The translations under genes were made by a program, and so were the position numbers. From contig NC_071348.1 of NCBI RefSeq assembly GCF_027744825.2, positions 2,548,563 through 2,612,562 of the forward strand: 64,000 nucleotides of DNA, written 5' to 3'. Positions 54,963-64,000 of this stretch are shown here, in pieces. Source of the DNA: Synchiropus splendidus. Lineage: Eukaryota; Chordata; Actinopteri; Syngnathiformes; Callionymidae. Numbering within the stretch: the first letter of the stretch is position 1; every line of letters starts with the position of its first letter. The notes below the pieces were generated by a model that saw only the letters and a list, made by a program, of their open reading frames with translations, made no database searches and had not been told where the DNA came from.

Positions 54963-56384
54963 GACTGGATTGATGAGATTCTTGTTTGATGTGAGCTCAA
55001 CGTACATGTGCCACTTTGGGATCATCTATGGCGACGACTCTTGACGAAAAACTGTTTTCACTGGTGCCATATTTGGCACCAAGAAGCCTTGGAGTTGACC
55101 AGTGGTGGCTGAATGAATGAAGAAATTACATCAAAACAGACAGAACGAGACTCCACCCTACTTGCAGTTACTCTGAGAACATTGAATATAACAAACTATG
55201 ATTCACATATCCACATTCAAAACACGATTTTCCTTTTAAATGTCCATGTATTGCTTTAAATAAGCCTGGGTGGAATTGATTCCCATTCAGTGGTTATTTC
55301 ATCATTGAACTTGTTGCACAAGCGTCTAAATTTTTTGTTTTAGTTTTTCCCATCTGTTCATTAACAATTCCCGTGATGTTTGTACTTCAAAATGCAAATA
55401 AACGTTTCATCAGATGACGTCACAATGCGTTCCTCAATCATCAGCTGATTCGATTACGTCACGTGGTGCGGGACCCTGTAACGCCACTTCCGCTCAGCAG
55501 CCGACATTATAAACAAGAGTCGAGTCCGACGGACGACGAGGGGCGGACTACTCAGGTAAAGACCTCACACCGGTTCGATCCGTGGTCGCCACGCGCGCTG
55601 CGTGTAAGGTGCTGTCATGATGGAAACTGTTGGCGAACCGCGACAGTAGCAGCAAGCGAGCTAATGCTAGCCCTGATGCTAATGTTAGCATCGAGACACG
55701 GATGTAAACACACTCGAGCTGGTCTTGCCAACAGCCTTTAGTGCGCACAGGTGAAGCTCGGCGGCCAGTTTCCTTTCGTCGCAACGTCTCTGGTCTGGCC
55801 GGAGCGCGAGCATTGTTATAGGTCAGGGGTCATGGTCCAACTCACATGCGCGCACACCAACACATTTGGATGCTCCTTTCTAGTGGATGTGACGACGAGA
55901 AGGATCTTTAATCATGTTACTGCGAGTTACCCGAGCTGTCAAGATCAAGAGAACATCTGGCTGCTGTCCTCACTCCACAGTTGACCCTCTTGATCTCTCC
56001 TGTTTCCGTCGTCACTTTACCAGAACTCGGTGGGTTCGAACCCAAACCTCCAAACATTGTTTTTGTTAGTAAGAAGCAAGTTAGATGAGACTACTCTGTC
56101 TTCATGTTCAATCGCTCACGTAAACAGCGTTGATGGTGCCTCCATCCTTCCACTGCGGTCACATGCAGCCAGTGTGTCATGTGATCCGGTTCAAGTTTTC
56201 TTCTGGTCTCAGCAGGAAGTGGCAGAATTACGTCTGGCACCCAAGTTGTAGACTGGCCCGACAGGCCCCAGACCACCAACCCCATTCCCTCCGGTACTGG
56301 ACACTTTCAGGTGTTTGCTCCAGAATGGAGAACGTTTGAGCTGGACCTTCTTCCAGCAGACCCGCCCTGGTAGTACTATGAGCC
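54963..56384. other. Intergenic region and herpud2 5' UTR exon
   Basis: No protein exon before 56,385. A promoter-like CpG-rich part begins near 55,440. A likely non-coding first exon of herpud2 ends at a GTAAAG donor near 55,555. An AATAAA near 55,397 could serve the kinase gene. Confidence 0.45.
55454..55466 (+). promoter_or_regulatory. CRE/E-box composite upstream of herpud2
   Basis: TTACGTCACGTGG combines an ATF/CREB-type half site with a CACGTG E-box, about 90 bp before the likely first exon end. Such elements bind ATF6/XBP1 or USF/CREB factors. The functional assignment is inference. Confidence 0.4.
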
Positions 56385-58125
56385 ATGGAGGCTGGTCCAG
56401 CTGATAGTCCTGTGACCCTGGTCATCAAGGCACCCAACCAGAAATATGAGGACCAGACCATTAACTGCTTCCTCAACTGGACAGTGGAGAGACTTAAGAG
56501 CCACATCTCCAACGTCTACCCCAGCAAACCCGTGAGTTCCTCCTGATGTTGATGCTCTCCAGAGGCCATAGAGAGGAAATCTCACCCTCAGAATCTGTTG
56601 CTGTGTTGCAGCGGGCCAGAGACCAGCGGCTGGTCTACTCTGGGAGACTCCTGCAGGACCACCTGAGGCTGCGAGAGGTCCTCAGAAAGGTCGGTTTGGC
56701 CTCCACTTACATGCTGGCTGTTCATCCTTGGTATGTTCTGACCTGTTCACTTCAGCAGGATGAGTTCCACATGTTGCACCTGGTGTGTTCAGCTCCTCCC
56801 ACTTCTTCAGAGACTCACAGCTCTGACTCCAATGTAAGTCACACTCCAACACAAAGCCATGGTCCATGTAAACTGGCAGCTCATGTTTTCTTCTCAGATC
56901 TCAGACAGCGTGGCCTCAGTGTCTGCTCATGAGAACCAGGCCTCTTCGTCCGCCTCTTCCGTCCCAGCAGGCTATGATGGACTGAGGTCCCGAGGTGCGG
57001 CTCCTCAGTCGGACCCTCAGAACTTGGCTGCTGCCCCTCAGTGGTATGTTACTATCATGCCAACATGTAATTGATGAGCACACAAGTGAACCTCTGGTTG
57101 TGCTGGCTCCTCAGGCCAGACGGAGGTCCGGGCCCCCTCTATATGCAGGGCCAGCTGCTGTGGTGGCAGCAGGTCTACGCGCGACACTACTACCTGCAAT
57201 AGTGAGTGTGAATCTGTACCCTCCCGTCCGCCTGGCCTCTAACACTGCTCTGTCCCACCTGTCAGTCAAGCCGCCGTAGCAGCTTCTCGCACGCCGCCGG
57301 CTGGGTTTGTGGCACCGCCCACCTCCACGCCACACCGCCCACCGCCTCCCAATGAAGGAAACCCGGCACCCGACCCCCTGCCCGACAACCCCCCGGCCAA
57401 CCCCAACATTCAGATGAATGCTCAAGGTGGGGCAGTGTTGAATGAGGATGAGCTCAACCGTGATTGGCTGGACTGGCTCTACACCGTCTCGCGTGCCAGC
57501 GTGCTGCTGAGCATCGTCTATTTCTACTCGTCCTTCAGCCGATTCATCATGGTGGTGGGCGCCATGCTGCTGGTTTACCTGTGAGTCATTGGGGAAATTG
57601 AACCCACAACTCTCCATTTGACATTTTATCCAACAATGTAAAAATGTCTTTACGTCGAGTGACATTCTGACACTGCATGTGTGTGCGCCAGACACCAGGT
57701 CGGCTGGTTCCCCTTCAGACCGGAGCAGAACCTGGGAGGAGGCGACGCTGCAGAAGCTGCACGGGAGGCACAGCCACAGCAGGACCTGCAGGAGATGGTG
57801 AGAGTCACATGAGCCCCAGCTCCACTGAGCATCATCCATTTTCTGTTGAGACTGAACTGGCACTTCTGTGTGCAGATTTCAGATGCTCTCCTTACATGTT
57901 TGACTTCAGATCTCCTCTGATGATCACGGAATCACAGTCCATCATTTGCTTTTCCTGCAGGAGCGACTGATGGACGACGGCGTGGACGATGACAGCAGCA
58001 GTGAAGAAGGAGGCGCTGTGGCCGACGCCGCTCCTGAGACTGGCTTCATCACTGCCGCGTGGACCTTCGTGAGCACCTTCTTCACCTCGCTAATCCCGGA
58101 GGGGCGCCCCCAGGCCGCCAACTAG
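56385..58125 (+). CDS. herpud2: HERPUD2, ubiquitin-like domain ER membrane protein
   Basis: ER-membrane protein of the Herp family, linked to ER-associated degradation. Exon 1 begins MEAGPADSPVTLVIKAPNQK with the ubiquitin-like fold continuing INCFLNWTVERLKSHISNVY. Exon 2 gives DQRLVYSGRLLQDHLRLREV. Then come DEFHMLHLVCSAPP, a Ser-rich exon, LLWWQQVYARHYYLQYQAA, a proline-rich linker, the strongly conserved QMNAQGGAVLNEDELNRDWL, a hydrophobic region (VLLSIVYFYSSFSRFIMVVG) and HQVGWFPFRPEQN. The last exon has ERLMDDGVDDDSSSEEGG and ends FFTSLIPEGRPQAAN at TAG 58,123-58,125. The FFTSLIPEG tail and LNRDWLDW blocks fit HERPUD2 rather than HERPUD1. AATAAA at 58,362. Next to tbx20 as in human 7p14. 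Confidence 0.95.
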
Positions 58126-58361
58126 GCTGCACCTCCCCACCACCCAGGAACCGCGGTGATGGTGTTGATGCCCATGCTCACTTGGACGCAAAGGTCAGAC
58201 CAGATCTGTGAGACAGCGACGGCATCCTTGGGTGATGATGTCATGCCGCACCTGCCAGGTGACAGTGGCAAATCTGCACCTTCATTTCAGTAAGACTTCT
58301 CTGACGACCAGCTGGTGGCGCTCACAGGCCTTCAATACTTGTGAGCTGAGTGAAACACAAC

Positions 58362-58367
58362 AATAAA
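58362..58367 (+). terminator. herpud2 polyadenylation signal
   Basis: AATAAA about 240 bp past the herpud2 stop codon. Confidence 0.65.
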
Positions 58368-60460
58368 CCTGATGTGAGTGAGGTGTTGGCTGTTTTTCCT
58401 GAGCCGTGAGGGAAAAAACGGGTCAGCTGGAACATCGGAACCCTTAGTACAGAACTCGTGACCATGTGACCTGCTCCACCTCAGAACCAACGATGTTCTA
58501 TCCGCGATGCGGGGCCCGAGATCATGTGGAGACTTCATTATTGGGGCGCTGGGGGATGTGAGGCTCTTCTGACGGGTCTGCAGACCCGCATCACTCGGGC
58601 AGACAGCGATGCACTTGAAAGTCCTCTAATCTAATGACCATGGATTTCTGTGTAGCCGCTCTTGCAGGTCCAATTAATTATGCATGACATCAGCTTGACG
58701 GCCACTTGATTGGGTTAGTCGTGCCCCTGCGGAGCCGCCGATCCAATCAGGTTAGGACCCTTCAGGTCGCCCCGCCGCTATCCGCCAGCCAGATCTCTTA
58801 AGAGGGTGTTTGGGAGCTTGTAGGACGTTTCATCATCCTAATAAGTTCTTGTTCCGCTGCTATCGGCCCTCGCCTTTGTTGGACCCAACACGAGGTGCTG
58901 AGGTCACAGGGACCCCCACCGGCCTTTGTCAGGTTTATACAACATCGTGGTCCTGCGCAGTGATGGGCCTCACTGTAAAGGTCTCACTGTCTCAGAAGTT
59001 CATCTGGTCTCACCTCCTCCTATGTCCCACCACAAGGCCTGGAACCCACCTGAATACGTGGACCTACCTGAACGAGTGACATCACTGGGTTCCTAGCTGC
59101 AGTGGGTTTCTAAATGTTTTCACTGTGGACAAGGTCAGAAGGTCACCTCTGAGCACTGTCTTGGTTGCTCAGCCAGTGTCAGTGCATAGAGCTAAGCTGT
59201 GAATGAAAGCTAACTGGTGGTACAGGCCCATCGCACTTTGTTTACCTGTCTGCTGAACAGCTTGCAGCACAGGTGTGTTCAGAGAAGCCCGTGATGACAC
59301 GACTGGAGCTACTCTGCCGTCATTGTTTATACATGGAGGAGTTCAAGCTCAGTCATTTCACCAGCATTAGAGGGACAATCGCTGTTATGTTTTCATGCTG
59401 ATGGTCTGCATGGGTCAGTTTCAGTCTGAGCGATGGCGCCATCACCAAGGTGTCACATTCACATGTTGAGTTGAAAACTGAGTCGAGAACCAATGAGAGC
59501 GAGGCCATTTTGCTGTTATTGTCATGACATGATGGGAAAGTTCACTTGTTGTGGACATGGTCATGGACTATGATTCGCTGACAGTGACGGCGTAAGTTTG
59601 ATGTCGGGGATTACGACGTGCCTGAACGCACCTGTGGGTGTGTTCATGAGGAGTGAGACATAGCTCTGCCTCCAACACAGCACGTCGCACCTCAAAATGT
59701 GACATTGCTGATCACATGAGATTGATTTCTTATTTATTTAAAAAGAAATGTTAAACTGTGCTCAGGGGTCACTCGCTCCTCGTATGAAAATACCAGAACA
59801 TCTGACCTCATAAGGAACATATCAGTGAACCTGTTCCACCTGGACACAACACGGCAGGACTCTGAGGTTATGGTCTTCATGTGACTTCAACAAATCCAAT
59901 TGGACCAGGTAGTTCTTGGTCTGTGAGGTAAAAAATGCAGTCTTGTTTCCCGGTGAAAGAACATCGATGCACACGCTGCATTGTAGTTTAATAAAGAGTT
60001 GTTTGTATTTAACGACAACGTCATGCAAAAAGAAAATAAATAAACATGGTTTCCGAGGATTGTTTTTGTTGGTTAGGGTGGAGACGACGGTCTGAATAAA
60101 TATATTGCACAGGAACACAAAGGTGAGGAAACAAAGTCTCTTCAAGTGCAGTCTCGGGTTGCTGGTTCCAATCCTGCTGCAGCGCCCTCATGTGGTGTCC
60201 ACTTGCCCGTCAAACTCCACATGACAAAAGGCAACAAGTCCATTGCTGCACTCCAGCGCCCCCTGCTGCCCGTCTTTGTTTACAATAGCGACTAAATACT
60301 TAGTTTCATATTTGTACACAAACTGTCCGTCCGCTCGTCGGCTCGCTGGTGTGGTTGGCAGTTTGATTCCCAGAGAATCCACCTTCAGTTGACCCTGGTC
60401 TACAGGGGGCGCCAGCACGAGGTGAGCTATGTACAGAGCTGCTCCGAAGTTAGTTCAGAG
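58368..60460. other. herpud2-tbx20 intergenic region with candidate enhancer
   Basis: No gene recognised. A block at about 58,620-58,810 is rich in homeodomain-type motifs (CCAATTAATTATGCATGAC), contains CACTTGA at about 58,702 (TCAAGTG, an NK2-class site) and GCCGCC-rich sequence. The right part should include the tbx20 3' UTR. Confidence 0.4.
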
Positions 60461-63400
60461 TCATACAAACGGCGTCATGACGGTGGACGAGTGGCGGAGG
60501 CCCTGGATGGCGGCGTACGGTCCCTGCTGGAAGTAGTGATGGTAGCGGGGCATGTGGAAGGACGGGAAGGTGGGTCCACTGGACCCGGCCAGGGCACCCG
60601 GAGTCAGTGGCATGGACAGCCGGCTATAAGGAGGCAGGGCGCCCTGGATGGGGTGCGGCAGGGAGGTGGGGCCGCCACTCATGGCCGACAGCGATGGTGG
60701 GTGCTGGAAGCCTGAGAAGCCTGAAGTGGTGCTGACCCAGGAGCCGAGCGAGAGCTGGTCTGAGGCCGAGAACGCAGACCCTGCAGGATCAGAAGCAGCA
60801 GCCATGTCAGTCACGGGCTCAGCACCAGTGGCTCCCAGATGGGCATCACCTCGAGCGTGTGTGGTGTGCGAGTCCTCCCCCAGCGTGTCCTCATCGGCGC
60901 CGTAGGTCCGGATGGGGGAGCGGGCGTATGAGTGCTTATGGATCAGGTTCTCCACACTCTCCCTGCAGCAGAAGTGGAAGGCACAAACCAAATAAATCTC
61001 TTTCCTTCTTCTCCAGCATACTCTCCTCCTAACAGTTGACTTGGTCTGAACACTGAAGTGACGTTTGACCTCTGACCTCCACTGAAGGCAAAACACCAGC
61101 TGGCCAGTTTTCGACTACACGTCTCGTCTGACTGGACGGTTTGTGTCTGTCATGTGTCCCGCATGCTGATTTGAGGTTGGCTCCTGTGTGTGTGGCCCCT
61201 GACAGCCATGCGTCCACATTAGCGGCCCCTCCTCTACAATCAGGTTAGGGAAGTGCAATATCTGTCAGCGGAGCAGTACAAATGTGTGCGCTGTGATCAG
61301 CAGCGGCCCCGGGGCGCCGGGCCTCCACACGCACTCCGTGGCGGCGCAGCCTGCTGGCTTCTATCAGTCACTGCGGCCGATTCAATTAGCCATGGAGGCA
61401 GCGAGCAACTCCAGACTAATGAGATTGTTCTGATCCCAGAGGAGCCATGATCTCCTGCTGCTCCCAGGAGGAGAGTAGGAGGAGGAGGAGAAGCGTGTGA
61501 CAGAGACGTGGAGAAAATGCAGAAGAAGACGAGATGGCAAGAAAGAAAAGGAGAGGACAGGGAGGATGTGGAGGAGAGATGAGGTGGATGGGGAAGAGGA
61601 GGCGTGTGTGACTGGCAGCACAGAGGAATGGGAGCGACTTCAGTTATCTGATGAAGCATCTAGAAGTGTTGTGATACGCTTGACTTCATCCACACACCAA
61701 CACTCTGGAGGCTCCAGTACCTCTCCATATCCGTGAGTCTGGACGAGTCTCTGAAGCCTTTAGCAAATGGGTTACTGTCGATCTTCAGCTTGGTGATCTG
61801 GACACACGAGAGGAGAAGGTTTGCTTTCATCCGCTTCTGAGAAATGGCGCGTCACCCACTCACCAGCTGGTTCTGGTACGCGGTGACGGCAGTGAAGACA
61901 GTCTCCACAAAGACGAAGGTCCGAAACTCCTCCGACTTGAAGTTGAGCAGCGACGCCGTGTGGTCCTTCTTTTTGATGATGTGGACCCTCGGCTGGTACT
62001 TGTGCATGGAGTTCAGGATGATCTGTGGGACACTTCTGTTAGCATCGCGCCACCATAGCAAGAAGAGCCATCCAGGCCGTGACACGGCAGATCAGTGCTG
62101 AAGCACTGTGGTGCAGATGTAAATCTCTGACGAAGAGTTATTGAATAAATGAGAGTTTGAATGTATTGCGTTTCCGCTGCAGAGTTATTGAAGCCAACGT
62201 CTCAATCTCATTACGCTGCTGCAGCCCTTAAGAGGGAGGGACGTGAGCTGAGGAGCCACAGGAGCACATCCAGAGCAAGGCACACAAGTACAGGGAGCCG
62301 TCTCTCGCCTCTCACCTGCCTCACCCTCTAAGGTTGATCAGCACGACCATCAGAACCAAGCTACTCAGCATGAGTTATTTCAGGATGTGTTGTAGGTCCA
62401 CATGTGAGAACATTTGTCTGGGAAAGGTGTGAAGCCCAAGCAGCCACTGTGGTGGACTCACATGACCGTGCTGGTCCAGCTCGTTGTTGGTCAGCTTGAC
62501 CTTCTCGAACGAAACCATCTGCTTCATCAGCTGCTCTCCCGTGAACGGTGAGTCTGGATGGACGTACAACCTGAGGAGAACAGCACATGGTCCTCAGTCC
62601 TGGTTCCCGTCAGGCCTCCTGTCAATCATTTTACACTCAAACTTTCATTCCTCGGCTCAGGCAGCTTCACCTGAAATCTTTCAACATGTGATGAATAAAA
62701 CCTTGAAGAGCAGTCAACAGTTGGGTTCAAAAAATGTTTCAAAGACATAACCAGAACCAACACCTGCTTCGATGAGTTTGTCATTTTGGGTTAAAAATTA
62801 ACATTTTAACTCCAGTGACTGTGTGTTTCTGTGGGTGACGGAAGTGTGTATCGTTAGTGCTGTAACGTTTGAGGCGTTATGGTGACGTCACTCGAGTTAC
62901 ACTTTTGTACAACCGCAGTAGTCCGCAGTAGTCACTTTCGACGCTGCTCACAGACGCTCTCGCAATACAACTACCCTCCCTTCACGTGCCTTGTGTTATT
63001 TTTGTTTCATATTATAATATTTTAGTACAGACAAACGAAACAAAATATTTTATCTGTGAACAAAAAAAAATTATTGAAATAATATTATATATAATATAAC
63101 ATTTTTACTTCCCGTAAAATTCGCTTTGTATTGATTTTCAATATTATAGAATTAACCTTTTCGTCGACGAGATCAGTAAGCAACAGGAAAATAATTGGAA
63201 AATATTTTGCGTCTCACTTCAGCGTCTGAAAAAAAAATACATTCAAAATTACAGCCCCAGTCAAAATCATAGTAAAAGTTAATATCGTTATCACATATAG
63301 ATGGAAAATGTTTGCGACTAAAATAAAAAATGAAGTCGAAAAACAAAGCAAATAATCAATTACAAAAAAAAATGCGTGGCTAGACTCGTCGAATGCCAAT

Positions 63401-63707
63401 AATTTGGCAAAAAAAAAATATTTGTAATGTATTTTAACAACTGGAATTTCTTCTTGGATCCACTGCAGGTTTGTCTGGTGCGCGTGGTTGTGTTCCGGGT
63501 GTCGGGAGACAAAATGTCGGCCTGCGGCCTTCAGCGCTTACCTGGCGGGCAGCGGAGGGTCGGCCTTGCCGGCCACCAGCCAGGAGGAGCGGTGGTAGGC
63601 GTATCGGTAGCGCTTGTTGTCCACCGGGACGATGTCCATGAGGACGATGTACTTGGAGTCCTGGTCCACTCCGGAGAAGGACACCCGGATGGTAGGAAAC
63701 ATCCGCC
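60461..63707 (-). CDS. tbx20: T-box transcription factor TBX20 (5' end outside window)
   Basis: Cardiac and motor-neuron T-box factor. Five exons are visible, running towards lower coordinates: 63,539-63,707 ([40 protein letters not shown]); about 62,458-62,573 ([34 protein letters not shown]); about 61,862-62,022 ([34 protein letters not shown]); about 61,722-61,800 ([20 protein letters not shown]); and the last exon 60,461 to about 60,965 ([41 protein letters not shown] then TGA). The T-box is complete from RMFPT on; the N-terminal exon lies beyond 64,000. The linker after [12 protein letters not shown] is about 17 residues longer than the human one as I remember it. The final block [17 protein letters not shown] is diagnostic for TBX20. 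Confidence 0.95.
61201..61480. promoter_or_regulatory. Candidate intronic regulatory block in tbx20
   Basis: Non-coding block with CAATCAGGTTAGG (61,237-61,249), ATTCAATTAGCCATGG and CTAATGAGATTG, which are homeodomain-type cores. The 13-mer CAATCAGGTTAGG also occurs downstream of the gene at 58,744-58,756. The regulatory role is inference. Confidence 0.35.
63000..63430. repeat. AT-rich low-complexity tract in tbx20 intron
   Basis: Long A/T-rich stretch with poly-A runs and an ATATTATATATAATATAAC alternation, in the intron before the first visible T-box exon. No coding sequence. Confidence 0.7.
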
Positions 63708-64000
63708 TGAAGAGGACAGGTGAGACGTTGGCGATGGGTGTGTTTCATTTCTCCAACTGTTGTTTTTTATTTGCTCGAGGTTTTGTTTTTATTATTATTT
63801 GTGTCTTGTGGCTCAGTTCCTAAGATAAACGGTGTTTGGATTGTGGAAAACACTTTTAGTGACAGGCGATGCGTCAACGCTGTTTACAGTGAAATTGTAC
63901 ATCATGTGTTTTGTTTTTTTATGTCGTAATATTTGTCGGTTGTTTAACTGTAACTACTCTGGTCAACATCTTTCGTGCTTCCGAATTTAAACTTCATGCA

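Noticed and set aside
61382..61659. Pro/Ser-rich minus-strand frames in the tbx20 intron
   Set aside because: Low-complexity CT-rich DNA (AGGAGGAGGAG on the plus strand) with no splice-compatible link to tbx20 exons.

Overview
This window looks like compact teleost DNA, probably pufferfish-like. Genes are split into many short exons with consensus GT-AG borders, most introns are only 70-300 bp, neighbouring genes are often separated by less than 1 kb, and (CA)n microsatellites are frequent. The proteins are vertebrate families, identified by comparing split-exon translations with remembered family sequences. No database search was run.

Layout. (1) 1.1-9.5 kb is a block resembling human 3p25.1: eaf1(-) and mettl6(+) head to head, a small secreted Ig-domain gene(-), and capn7(-). 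(2) 11.3-40.9 kb is a block resembling human 1q22-q23: mef2d(-), rhbg(-), hapln2(+), bcan(-), isg20l2(-), mettl25b/rrnad1(+). A gene-poor 7.3 kb stretch separates mef2d from rhbg, and an intron of mef2d holds a 1.2 kb minisatellite. (3) 41.3-53.1 kb holds a secreted gene with four Frizzled cysteine-rich domains joined to a penta-EF-hand domain(+), a grancalcin-like penta-EF-hand gene with a reading-frame lesion(-), snrnp48(+), and a FACIT-like collagen gene(+). (4) 53.6-64 kb holds an ecdysteroid-kinase-like gene(+), then herpud2(+) and tbx20(-, cut off by the window end), a pair that is adjacent on human 7p14.

Functional themes. hapln2 and bcan encode partners in the hyaluronan-based extracellular matrix of the nervous system and lie tail to tail. 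mef2d keeps both mutually exclusive alpha exons and the beta microexon. eaf1 (elongation), mettl6 (tRNA Ser m3C), snrnp48 (minor spliceosome), isg20l2 (rRNA processing) and herpud2 (ER protein quality control) are housekeeping. tbx20 is a cardiac regulator with noncoding stretches around it that look like regulatory DNA.

The most unusual content is the four-CRD/penta-EF-hand gene at 41,323-44,272. Its eleven exons are all in compatible phase, and it lies directly beside, and convergent to, an ordinary penta-EF-hand gene.
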